In this document: positions 40,701 to 53,100 of the stretch, piece by piece
Layout: each line of letters starts with the position of its first letter
Position numbering within the stretch: position 1 is the stretch's first letter
Origin: Temnopleurus reevesii
Lineage: Eukaryota > Echinodermata > Echinoidea > Temnopleuroida > Temnopleuridae
Direction: 5' to 3'
NCBI GenBank assembly: GCA_036244855.1
Contig: BQKZ01000044.1
Span: 119,305-183,304 of the forward strand
Length of the DNA: 64,000 bases
The notes under the pieces: model-generated
Told to the model about the DNA's origin: nothing
Database searches by the model: none
The model's input: the letters and a program-made list of their open reading frames with translations, nothing else
Translations under genes and position numbers: made by a program

Positions 40701-43700
40701 GTAGAGCTGAATTACAAGAGAATTTAATTCAAGCCAATTCAGAATGTTCTAGTTATTTTCATGCTACATGTATATCCTTGTTCTTATCATAAAAACACAT
40801 TGCAAAAGACCTCTGAGAGAGTGATCTGCAAAAAAAACAAAAAAACAAAGCCAGTTATTTTCTTGTCTGGCTGGCCCATGCTATATGAATCTATTGAAAT
40901 TTTAAATGTTAGCCTACCAGCTGAGTAAACATGAATAGTGGCATTTGTTTTGGAATTTACTTCATACTTTGCGTGCCACAAATATTTAATGTCCCATGAA
41001 CATTTGATATAAAAAATAAGCAGTTTCAGACCAAAAAAAGTTATCTATTGAATGGAAGGGGCTACAAAAATTATCTTCCTTTCAAATAATTGGCAATTTC
41101 ATATTGATCAAAGTGAGTGACCCATCAGTTTTAATCTCCAATTCAACTACAAGTTACATGAACATTTTGTTAACAATTTACAGCTGGAATGCTATAATTT
41201 TTGCAAATAATCATAAATAATCATAAAAAGGAGAAAAATATCCAGAATTACACAGAACATACTTGTTAAATCTCACACACGTGCTAAATTTTTGTTATCA
41301 TCATAGTAATTTTTACACGATCTCATGTAAGACTCGATCAGCACAATTTTGCTATTTTCTGATATAATTTATCCCAGGTGGTATTATAATGTTCTGTCAT
41401 AAAATGTATTTCATTGTATTATCTTCCTATGTTATGGATATTAAAGTTCAAGTATTCAATTGTTTAAGCTCAAATAAATGTATACCTATACAAAAGATGC
41501 CAGTAGGCCTACATGATTAATAGATAAGAAGCATTGTACATATCAAAGGAAAAATTTCCTATTTCTATTGGAATTTGCATAATGTTTTAATATATATATC
41601 TAGGTTTACAGATCTCATGGCTCCAATCATGTTGTAAAAGTTCCAGGGTTATATTGATTACTGCCACTCAACATTACCGCCGGAGGAAGAAGCAAAGATT
41701 CTTTTATTTCAGGTTGGCAGATACATTGATGTACAAATTTAAAAAAAATAATTTCAAAGGCGGATATTTACATTTTTCATCTCTGACTTCAGAAATCAAT
41801 ATTTTCTGGTCCATAATGTTTTGAAACTTTTTTTTAATTTTTGGCAGTCAAACCTACATGTAACATGCTTGAAATCTGAACGGTGTCCTCGGGCTAAACG
41901 GTCAAAACGTCCCTGCGTCAAAACATCCCCTTGTGGTACCAAAACGTCCTCAGATGAAAGAAAAACGTCAAAAAAACTCACCGTATATCTGCATCAAACA
42001 AAATCCATTTAAATTTTCCAATCAGGCTAGTCTATATGACTTGTCTTGAAAGGTTGTGAGCAAGCGGAAAGGCTCGAAACACACACATTTGAGACAACGG
42101 AGGGACAAAGGCTAGGACGATTTGGTAGAAGCCATCGGGGACATTTTGATCCTGGGACGTTCCAGAAACATGTCACATAATAGTCATTATCATGATGTGA
42201 CCTTTTCAACATCAGCTATAGCATTGTAGGAACTCCTCCTCGATCAATTCACAATTTTCTAGGATCAAAATGCAAAGTAAATAGCATCCGTCTTGCTAGG
42301 CGCTGTCACCATAATAAACTCAAGACGTTGGCGGAGTACAGCTATAGTCTGCATATGCCGACTCAACCAAGACAAGACAAGACAAACGAGTGTGAAAGAT
42401 AAATATAACATTTCATTGTTAGCCACATGCAGAGCAAATAAATCTCGCTGACTTCTTTGAACACTGGTCTTACCGAGCCTCTCATTAACATGGCAACATA
42501 TTCTTCCAACCAATTAGAAAAGTTAATTTCACTCAAGATTGTAAACGTCATTCACCTTCAATTCTCCAAACTCGTTCATTCCGCATACGAATACTATATC
42601 TTGCGATGTGTATATTCCCATTATTGTGTGAACTGTTTTTCGTGAACTCTCTTCGTTATCTTCAAATCATTGTCTATTCTATTCTTTCAAACTTTCGAAC
42701 TCATTTCATCATCTTGTAAATATTCATCAATAATTTGGGAACGTGCGATAACTTTGACATGTTTGAACTCTTGTTTATCGGATTGGATCTTCAGCAGAGT
42801 TCAGTGTGGAACACCAAGCTGTCACCCGTCAATTCAACAATTCCCACATGATCATCTCGTGAAATAAGCCACCCCTTCTCCAATGTTCTCCATAATACTA
42901 GTATGATGGGGTCACATTAATTTGTATCCTTTTTCTAGAGCATTTTGGATCGTGGTACTTAGCAAGATTTATCTCTTAAAATACAAAAATTATTTTCTAA
43001 AATCTTGGCACGAAATGAAACTAGATATTTCAGTCTTCAAATACTTCCAAAAATAAAATTAATCCACAAAAGAATCACGGAGATATCGCGATATCAAAAT
43101 TCGATTGACGAAACGATCGCATCGCTCCATGCTGGAAAATGGCGAGAATTGTCAACAAATTGTGTCATATTAATTCGCAGGCCCCGTTGTGAACAAGATT
43201 TACCATAAAATTGCTTACATCTAAGATGCAAAATTTACAGTAGCTTGACCACAAAATATCAAGGAATCGAATGGTATGTCTGCTGACTTACAAATTTGAT
43301 GATTTCTGTCTGAAAATTGTAAGGATTCACTTCAGTGTCGCGATACCCGTGTTTTTCTGCAAATGCAAGCAAATCTGCCGATCTTTTGGCAATATTTTCA
43401 TTGTTTTGGGTCCTTTTGCTATGAAAATTTCCAACTTAGGCAAATAAACAACGCTCTCTACGATGGTGATGTCAGATTTGCAATATTTCATAGATTTTGT
43501 AGAGATTCATAAGATGTACGAATTAATATGATGCGCGAATTAATGTGACAGCACCATACAATTGCTAGCGTTCCTTTATTACTATAATATGATTACTAGT
43601 CTGCAGGCGGGGCCGGGGACCTCATTGACACTTTTTAACACCAAAATCGATTAAATTTTCAAACGATTTCTTGAAATATTGAAGGAAGGGAAAGAAAATA

Positions 43701-43948
43701 ACATTTGAACCATTATTCTGTTTATAAAATGTAATAAAAGTCGCTTTTGCACTTGCTTTGTGGATGGTTACCTGTGTGTATTTTGGACTTCTGCCGCCGA
43801 TGTTTGCAACTTTTACATGGCGCGCGCGCGCGCACGCAATCTGGTCGCTATTCTCCGGGTCTGCCCTAGTTTGTACACAAAAAAACATACAAGGGACTAG
43901 AAAGGTGGCTTACTTTACGATTTGGACGTATCATTGACATTGATATGG

Positions 43949-44775
43949 ACTTTGTGCACAGCAGCTATGCCTATGCCGGTATGGTCTAACCGACACCGTC
44001 CATCGTCACAGCTCACGCCGTTACCTCTCCCTACGTGATCGACACAAACTCCGTAGAAAGTCGCTCACTTGCAGCTCTCATTCGCACACTTTCTTATTCA
44101 ACATCGTCAAAATAACTCACCGGTTGATAACCTTTCAGATATATTAGATCAATGTCAAGTATGTTCAGCCATTACATGACGAATGAATGTTATTTTCTGG
44201 CAGAACATGTCATTTCCATGATGTAAACAACTCCAGCTTTACGGCTTCCCTAAAATACAGCAAACGACCATACAAATTCGCATGCAAAAGTACCCATTCA
44301 TAATTAACGCATACCATTTCAAAGACTCATAGCGTTATTGACAACGGTGGACGCGTCCATTATTTGTAGGGGGCAACTGAAAAATACTACTAAATATTGT
44401 AATTTTAACGCTACTGTTTCCATTGTTTGTCATTCAGAAAAAACTAAATTCTTCCTTTTAGATTAAAAGTTATATTGCTTACTAACAATTTTCAAAATTA
44501 ATCATTATAACTTAATATCGTATATAATATCATTCCTGTTTTAGTAGTCGATTCGTCCTGAAACGACTAGTTAGGGCAAGAGCACCTGTCGCTGGTAGGT
44601 GGTAGACAGAAATGATTCATTACCCCTCCCGACAATGACCACTCCCATTGGGGTAACACATATCGATCATGGAAGAAATTATTCATCATCAATTATTCAT
44701 CATCAATATTTTCATAATAAAGCCTTTGTTTAAGGGTATTTTTCTTTTTTATGCTATTAAATGGTAACAGCATAA
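43949..44775. repeat. Left copy of gap-flanking 0.83 kb duplication
   Basis: Starts ACTTTGTGCACAGCAGC and ends exactly at the first N. It matches 45273-46105 with only a few substitutions and short indels. Confidence 0.95.
44121..44200 (-). promoter_or_regulatory. Alternative candidate 5' exon donor beside the gap
   Basis: The minus strand reads ATCAACCG|GTGAGTTATT, a strong donor consensus, in the 0.83 kb block present on both sides of the N gap. No coding potential. A second candidate for the missing PTPN13 5'UTR exon. Confidence 0.15.
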
Positions 44776-45272
44776 NNNNNNNNNNNNNNNNNNNNNNNNN
44801 NNNNNNNNNNNNNNNNNNNNNNNNNNNNNNNNNNNNNNNNNNNNNNNNNNNNNNNNNNNNNNNNNNNNNNNNNNNNNNNNNNNNNNNNNNNNNNNNNNNN
44901 NNNNNNNNNNNNNNNNNNNNNNNNNNNNNNNNNNNNNNNNNNNNNNNNNNNNNNNNNNNNNNNNNNNNNNNNNNNNNNNNNNNNNNNNNNNNNNNNNNNN
45001 NNNNNNNNNNNNNNNNNNNNNNNNNNNNNNNNNNNNNNNNNNNNNNNNNNNNNNNNNNNNNNNNNNNNNNNNNNNNNNNNNNNNNNNNNNNNNNNNNNNN
45101 NNNNNNNNNNNNNNNNNNNNNNNNNNNNNNNNNNNNNNNNNNNNNNNNNNNNNNNNNNNNNNNNNNNNNNNNNNNNNNNNNNNNNNNNNNNNNNNNNNNN
45201 NNNNNNNNNNNNNNNNNNNNNNNNNNNNNNNNNNNNNNNNNNNNNNNNNNNNNNNNNNNNNNNNNNNNNNNN
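44776..45272. other. Assembly gap, 497 N
   Basis: A run of 497 undetermined bases. Frames that seem open across it are meaningless. Confidence 1.
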
Positions 45273-46105
45273 ACTTTGTGCACAGCAGCTATGCCAATGC
45301 CGGTATGGTCTAACCGACACCGTCCATCGTCACAGCTCACGCCGTTACCTCTCCCTACGTGATCGACACAAACTCCGTAGAAAGTCGCTCACTTGCAGCT
45401 CTCATTCGCACACTTTCTTATTCAACATCGTCAAAATAACTCACCGGTTGATAACCTTTCAGATATATTAGATCAATGTCAAGTATGTTCAGCCATTACA
45501 TGACGAATGAATGTTATTTTCTGGCAGAACATGTCATTTCCATGATGTAAACAACTCCAGCTTTACGGCTTCCCTAAAATACAGCAAACGACCATACAAA
45601 TTCGCATGCAAAAGTACCCATTCATAATTAACGCATACCATTTCAAAGACTCATAGCGTTATTGACAACGGTGGACGCGTCCATTATTTGTAGGGGGCAA
45701 CTGAAAAATACTACTAAATATTGTAATTTTAACGCTACTGTTTCCATTGTTTGTCATTCAGAAAAACTAAATTCTTCCTTTTAGATTAAAAGTTATATTG
45801 CTTACTAACAATTTTCAAAATTAATCATTATAACTTAATATCGTATATAATATCATTCCTGTTTTAGTAGTCGATTCGTCCTGAAACGACTAGTTAGGGC
45901 AAGAGCACCTGTCGCTGGTAGGTGGTAGACAGAAATGATTCATTACCCCTCCCGACAATGACCACTCCCATTGGGGTAACACATATCGCTCATCGATCAT
46001 GGAAGAAATTATTCATCATCAATTATTCATCATCAATATTTTCATAATAAAGCCTTTGTTTAAGGGTATTTTTCTTTTTTATGCTATTAAATGGTAACAG
46101 CATAA
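45273..46105. repeat. Right copy of gap-flanking 0.83 kb duplication
   Basis: Starts exactly after the last N and runs to GGTAACAGCATAA, where the left copy also stops. This fits two contig ends from the same locus that were not merged. Confidence 0.95.
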
Positions 46106-46944
46106 TTTTTAAATAACTTGATTAAAAGCGCAAAATTGCACGAACATATGAAAAATGTTTGAGTGAACTCGGACTATAAATATGCAAGAATTACAACTAT
46201 TTGAAAGATATTTGCAAATAATTAGGATATAACATAAGTTATATTGGCAACCTAAAACCATGCGGCACGACGTAGTGATATGAAGCATATATATCTCTTT
46301 GCATTTTGAATCCTTGTACTTTTGTTCCCATTCTTTCACGAAAGAAAATCACTATTTGTTGATGAATTCATATTAATGTTTTAAGTGCATTGAAAATTGT
46401 GATCTAGGAATGTAAAAGCTTCACGAAACGAGTCCCATATAAAATATTTCATTTGATGAATTATTGGATTAATACGATTTTGATTACCGGTAACAATGAA
46501 TAATAATAGTTATTCATAGAATGTATAAATATTTTCAACACTTCTTCAATGTATCTATTTCCAACAGTTTCATATATGGTACAAAATGTTATTTTATAAA
46601 TGAGAAAATTAATATTTCAATAGATATCTTCTTTTGTATCACATTGTTTTGTACATTTTATTATGTTTGTTAATTGTTTTTTAATATATTTTTCCTGCTT
46701 AAATTTTTCGTAGACACAGTAATTTGATGTTCACTCATATTTCTCTTTTGGAAATTCAAAACATAACGCCAACAGAATAACTTATTCAACAGCAACAGAA
46801 AAGATTAGACATACAGAAGAAATAGAACAAATCAGACACAAGAGTATAAAAATTCTCAAAATTAAGATTCTCGATGGTGAAATCAATATCACTAGCTACA
46901 TTTGTATATTGGCAAATTTGGTGATGCAAATGTACTGTGTATAG

Positions 46945-47111
46945 TACAGTCAAACCTTGTTATAAAAATCAATGATGTGACAAGCTCTCGTGATAACAAG
47001 GTAATTTTCCTCTTTGTATTCAATTGCACTTTGGCCCTGATATAACAAGGTTTCAATATAAAGAGGTAATTTTTTGGTCCCAACGACCTCGTTATAACGA
47101 GGTGTACTGTA
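46945..47111. mobile_element. Pogo-like MITE with TA target duplication
   Basis: TA|CAGTCAAACCTTGTTATAA at the left and CGTTATAACGAGGTGTACTG|TA at the right. The CAGT..AACCTCGTTATAACG end is typical of pogo/Tigger-type elements. 163 bases between the TA borders, so non-autonomous. Confidence 0.75.
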
Positions 47112-47657
47112 CTACTAAATAGTTGACTTTTGTCTCAGAATATATTTCCTGAAACATTTTGATATACATGTAAATATATCTCTGTAAAATTGCATGCTTT
47201 GATTAGTTTTGACTTTTCTGCAATTACCTTGGGAAACATGAATTTTACAAGAATTTAGAAATAAAAATATGATTTATTGTGGAACTCAATATTTCGAGTT
47301 TGTGAAATAGTTTCTGCATGTGTGCATGCCAAAATATGTGAAGTATACAAATTTTCTGAAAGACTTCTTTTTCGCAATAATATATATAGATGAACAGTAA
47401 GAAGGGCAAACATAGCATCATTAAAATCATGAAAAATGCAGATTGTCTACAGGTCTTAATTGTTTTCATTGGGCCTGAACCCTTCATCTATTTTTTTTCC
47501 TTCAGACAAGTCCGTTCTCATTGTCTCATTTTCTCTGCTGCTGTTGAATTAAGATGTTAATCAGCTGGACTTCTACTTTTATGACATATAGCAATGGCTA
47601 AGAAACACAACAGACATTCAATCACCAGGAAAAATACTGCAGAATACATTTCATATC

Positions 47658-47663
47658 TTTATT
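47658..47663 (-). other. Possible HADH polyadenylation signal
   Basis: Minus-strand AATAAA about 2.4 kb past the HADH stop, followed by an AT-rich stretch. I saw no clearer hexamer between it and the stop. A 3'UTR of this length is plausible but unproven. Confidence 0.2.
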
Positions 47664-48545
47664 CAAATATCTCATTATTCATATCATTTTTGTTTCATTA
47701 CAATTACATTGTAAAATAACAAGAAAATTTTAGGAATGAACCATAAAATATCAATAACAACAATTGCACATGTAATGGTGTAAAACTGATGGAGTAATTG
47801 AATTACTGTACATCGATACATGTTGTGTTTCTTAAATAAATATGTTACTATGAACTGTGGATGTTGTAAATCAATAAGTAAGCAGAAGTTTCCTGGTTAC
47901 GATCAAGTTTTAACCCAAACAAACAAATCTGAAATGCATAATATCACGAGATCAGACCTATCTTTACATTCTGCTTCATTTTTCTTTTTACTGAAAAATA
48001 GTATTAGACACAAGTAATTTTCAGAAAGAACACATCTGAGTTTTGATTAACTTACCAGTTACTCAGGACTTGTCAGTGCTTGAAATGATCATTTCCTAAA
48101 CATATAACCTATAAACCACTGTTCCCTATATATCATAGATAACTTTGGCTTTGCCCCCTCCCACCCCTCCCCTCTTTGGTGATAGGGGGCAACGATGGGG
48201 AGTGAAGGCCTCTTTTTTTCTGCTTGTCAGCTTACCAACAGGAAGATTAGGTCATCACCATCATCCCCCTTCAACAAATTCTGGGTATTCTGGTGCAAAT
48301 GTTGAAGAGTTAGAGGCATAGAAAAGAGAGGACATTTACTGTAGAAGTCTACACTAATCACCACTGAGCTATCAAGCATCAGTAACATCAATTGAATACA
48401 TAAATGAATATCAAAGCTTGAGGTATGGAGGAAGCACCTGTCTCTGACCGTGTTTAGTCATCTTACATTTGATTAAAGGGAATATCAAAATGAAGTATCT
48501 TGCATATGAGGCTACATGGTTTTCAGAATACGGGGCCAGATTCCT

Positions 48546-48711
48546 ACTTCATAAAGCTATTCATAGAGGTACACACAACTCTACACATGACTGATCACTG
48601 TTTCACATATATATGGTAACTCAATGATATAGGAGTCATTGGGTGAAGGAAAGGCTCACCAGTTGCGTGTAGAGTAGTGCACACCTCTATAAATAGCTTT
48701 GTGAAACAGGC
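48546..48711. mobile_element. Fold-back MITE, AAAGCTATT ends
   Basis: ACTTCATAAAGCTATTCATA with GAGGTACACACAACTCTAC on the left; GTAGAGTAGTGCACACCTC with TATAAATAGCTTTGTGAAAC on the right. It lies in the presumed HADH 3'UTR or just beyond. Confidence 0.75.
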
Positions 48712-50061
48712 AGCTGATTTCGGACTTAGCTAGCTTTCATGTTAAAAATGCTAAAATGCATTGCCAACTTAACACCATTCCTGGCAATTCTCATACAGAT
48801 ACTTTTCAAACATCACTTCTTTGCAAAAACTACTCAGTACAGTGTATATAGCATGAATACCTGAAGCAAATAATGCTGTAGATTATTTGTCTGTCTCGTA
48901 ATCTTCTGTGGTCAATTTGAAAATTAATGATTAATCGCCAGGGATCTATATTGAGGTATAGTGAACTACTATGAGCTAGATGGGTATACTTGTAAAAACC
49001 AACATGAATAGGTATTCTTGTTTTCACTTTTCCCACTTTTTTAAACACCCAAACGTGTACAGAGGCGATATTGTTCCGAGGAAAATTCCCCAGACTATGT
49101 ACCAAGTATACCAGGCTCAAGCCCCTTTGCTCAACACACAGTCAATTGGGCAACAAATAGTGCTTTTGAAAGTAACACATTATACATTATTAAAATTATA
49201 GAATTCGGCAATATTGTTTGAATGCTCAGATATCAATTAGTGGTACAGCAAATTTCCAAATATAGATTTAGTAAGAAAACTCACATACTGACCTCCTCAA
49301 ATGAAACATGCAATATTTTCTTTTTCAATAACAGAAACTCTAATATGTGAATAGATTTAGCATGTAACAATGTCAATTATTCATAATCACAGTGATCTCA
49401 TTTGATGAGTTTCAACTGTACTATCATGTAATCTTTACAACATAAATAACTCCCCTGAGATGATAACATATATGATTGGACGTGTTAGATTACTCCTAGG
49501 CTTCATTCCTAACCAATGGGACTTATTGTATGAGACACATGGGTCAACAAACATAAATAATCCTATTGAATAACAGTTACCAGGATTTCCGAATAAAATA
49601 GAATTTAGAATACTAGCAATATGTCTTCTAGAAAGTAACAAAATCAAGCACGAAAGCATCATTTTTAAATGAATCAATGAAATCAATCAAAACCAACTAA
49701 TCTACTTGAATCATATTGCTGATATTTGCATCAAATTTTGTTCAGGATTTAATCAGTTAATAAAAAAAAGGGTGTCAAAAGGGTGTTACACATCTATGAA
49801 CTGGCTGACACTTCAGTGTAAACGGGAGTACGTCAATCATTAGCTTTCATGAGAAGCCCGCCAAAATCCTTTTAACAAATGGTACATTATTTGTACCCAT
49901 CCCCACGAAAGCTGACAATCACAAATTTTCAACACATGTTACAATGATTTCATGCAGCCACCCCTGCTCCCTCCTAACAGACACCATTCAACATTGTCCT
50001 TTACAACCTATTGCAAAAATTCTACTTCATAAGGCAGAGACATCATGGAATGCAAGATACA

Positions 50062-50183
50062 TTATTTGTTGTATTTGTAGAAACCTTCACCAGTTTTGAC
50101 ACCCAGTTTGCCCTCTGCTACTAGCTTGGAGATCATCTCACTCGGCTCAAAGAGCGCTACATCAGGATACGACTCGTGCCATC
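50062..50183 (-). CDS. HADH: HADH exon 8: C-terminus and stop
   Basis: Reads [20 protein letters not shown], then [15 protein letters not shown] and TAA. Human HADH ends [10 protein letters not shown]. The frame stays intact after the TGA in exon 6. Confidence 0.94.
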
Positions 50184-53100
50184 CTAGAAAAACAAATGAA
50201 AGGAATATATGAAAATTGACCTAGGAATAAATTTGTTACTTACTACACTAACCCCCAAGGAAGCAGCTCTTTGAAAGCTGAACTGGGATCATCAGTCTGA
50301 CATGTTATGGGGAGATGACAAGGGAAGTGTTTCACCAAGATAAGAAAGACTTTAAGAACGACTTTAAGTTAGACTGGTACCTCTTCTTGCGCGTAATGGT
50401 TCACACTATTACGCGCATTCAGCGCAAGATCTGAAACCAGTAGAACTTAAAGTAGTTATTAAAGTCTTTCTTATCTTGGTGAAACACCTCTAAGAGAATG
50501 AATAAATCTAAAATAGATGCAAATCAATGGCCTAAGCTCAAGGAATCAAAGGTCACATGACCAAATGAGAAGAGTAAACAACTTCATTTCCAGATAAACT
50601 CTATGCAAACTTTGTGACCCTGCTCTTTAATACATTGCCGGGTGTGTTATTTGTTTGTTTCAGGAAGAAACTACAACCCTGAATCAAATGGGTGTCAGTA
50701 TTGTACAACATGAATCTTTTCTGTGTGAAAAGAAATTATATTTCACAGGCAAACCATCAAGACAGTAAGATGCTTCCAAAAAAAGAATAAAACAAGAAGA
50801 AGAAAAAGTGAAATTTTTAAAAAATCAGATTTTGATTGAAGAACTATTGATTTTTAAAATAATGTTAACCCCTCTCATGTGGATTCTATAGTTGGCAACA
50901 TTAATAGAATCTGTTACATCATTGCGAACAGCTCATTATTATTCAAAATTTGTTTAACAACTAAAAACATTTTACAAATTTTGGGCACTGCCACCTTTGA
51001 CCCCATGAACCCAAAATCTCATCAGTTCTTCCTCACATGCTTATACATCATTGAGCTACACACTGTAAGTTTGAAAGAAATTGGTTCAATTTTTCTGTTA
51101 TAAGTTATAACAATAATGAGCTATATCGGTTGACTTTGTGCAAGTTTTCTGCCCGGTGACCTTTGACCTTTGACCCACTGAACCCAAAATCTATTCAGTT
51201 CATCCTCACATGCTTATACATATTTGAGTCAAGTTTNTAGAAAATGTGAATTCTGAGTACAAAATGAACGGACAGTTATCCACCATAATGTCACAGATAC
51301 TGATAAAGTTGCCAACTGACGGATCCTTGTAGTAATACATTTCACTCACCGTCCAAAATGAACTTGATAACATCCAGACCCACATAGTCTATCAGTTCAA
51401 ATGGCCCCATGGGATACCCTGCTCCTAGTTTCATTCCAATGTCAACATCTTGTGGAGTAGCATCACCTGTACAGAACACCACAGAGAATCTCATAAAATC
51501 AGCAACTCTTTTAGCTTAAACCCTATCATGACCAGTCATTTCCAGAGAAACACAATTTGTATATTTCATTCCATTTTCCAGAAAGACAACTGATGCAATG
51601 TCCATATAATTTATATGTATTAGATATTTGCACTCTCTCAATGGTACAGCACTCACAAAGAGATGGCATTTTACAGTGAAACTGCGGACGATCTTATTTG
51701 ATCTTGTCATAAGTATTCAATGGTTCCAAACAGTGATCATAGTAATGAAAACTTTTAACCTTATTTTTGTAGGGTAATACTCACATACGATCAATATAAC
51801 AAATTACAATACCTGGAAAATTATTCTGATAGATTTCCATCCATTTACATTAAAATCTCCAGAATCTAGGATTCGGGATGATTATAAAGCCAGAGCCTTG
51901 AATGATATAAATTCAGTCAACATCTAAGTGAAATCAATGTACAAATGAAGGAGCATTTTGCAAATATCTTGTCATTATGTAAACCCTTGAATTGCCAGTG
52001 GTGTGTCCCTTCAAGAAGAGTATAATGAGTGTGAACAAATTTGCCATCTGCTTGATCAAATGCCATATAGAGGTCCCACTATTTGAAAACAAATTCCCTT
52101 ATTTTTCCCCAGATGAAATGTTTAAATTTCAGAGCAAATATGTCAACCTAATCTACTAATTTTAAAGGGAAAGACTAGTTTTGGGAGGAGGGCGCTTCAG
52201 ATATTTAACTAGTTTGCGAGCTGCAGTAAAATTATTACCATAATACATTTTTTCAATAGTAAATTAGAGCATGTTCATAGTTTGTTTGAATGAAATCGAC
52301 CTAGAAATGGCTTAATTATCGAAAAATAAAATAACCTGGTGCGGTCGTACTTCCTCACAGAACATGCTTCACGTACAAAATGAACGCGAACCCACACACC
52401 GCAGACAATACCATAGATCGCACCGCCAATTTCAGGCCGACACTCTCCCGCACTAAAGCACTTAGCACACCGCAGAAACGGTGGCGTATTGACCTGTTCG
52501 ACGTAAAATACATAGAATACGAGCATAAATGTACTCCTAATATCCTACATAGATATATTTAGGCATGTAAAGCAACTTGCGAATACATCAGCTCATTTAA
52601 CATCAATTTCTGCATCCTGGTCATTACTAATCTATACCTTTAAACCATTCTGATGCATCCTCAATTACCCTCATTGATCATTGTTGATGTCAGAGTTCCC
52701 ACTATTAAAGTAAAACCAAATTCTTTAATTTTTTCTGACTTGAGGGATATTTATGATCAATTTTCTATGAACTTTACCTCACTAGAAAGAATGGAAATCA
52801 TTATCCAGGTTTTCCAGATTGAGTGGGTACCCTTAATGTATATATGACATATTTGTCCCATGCTCTATCAAATGAATCGCTAACAGCATCTGATTTCTAC
52901 TAACCTCTCTCGATCATTCTGACAGCTTCACTCATGTAAGGTACCAAAAGTCAGTTAACTACAAACCCTGGAGTGTCCTAGGAAACACAAAAGAAATAAA
53001 TAATAAGGTAACAATTATACAATATACATAGAAAGATACACACACTATGTACCATCAACCATTTTCAAATAAAGAAAATAAAAACAAAAACAAAACATTT

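Larger units (their letters stand above)
37802..43948. other. Upstream region of PTPN13: fold-back elements, no coding exon seen
   Basis: Holds the fold-back elements at 38315-38646 and 39613, a SINE fragment, an (ATAA)n run near 38041-38067, the CpG-rich block at 40.4 kb, a region near 41880-41980 with repeated AAACGTCC words, and a (GC)n run near 43820-43832. I see no credible coding exon. Confidence 0.6.
46106..50061. other. Region downstream of HADH
   Basis: AT-rich; probably HADH 3'UTR on the right, intergenic DNA on the left. Contains the pogo-like MITE at 46945 and the fold-back at 48546. No other gene recognised. Confidence 0.5.

Noticed and set aside
44693..45362. Long frames through the N gap
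   Set aside because: They consist almost wholly of undetermined bases.
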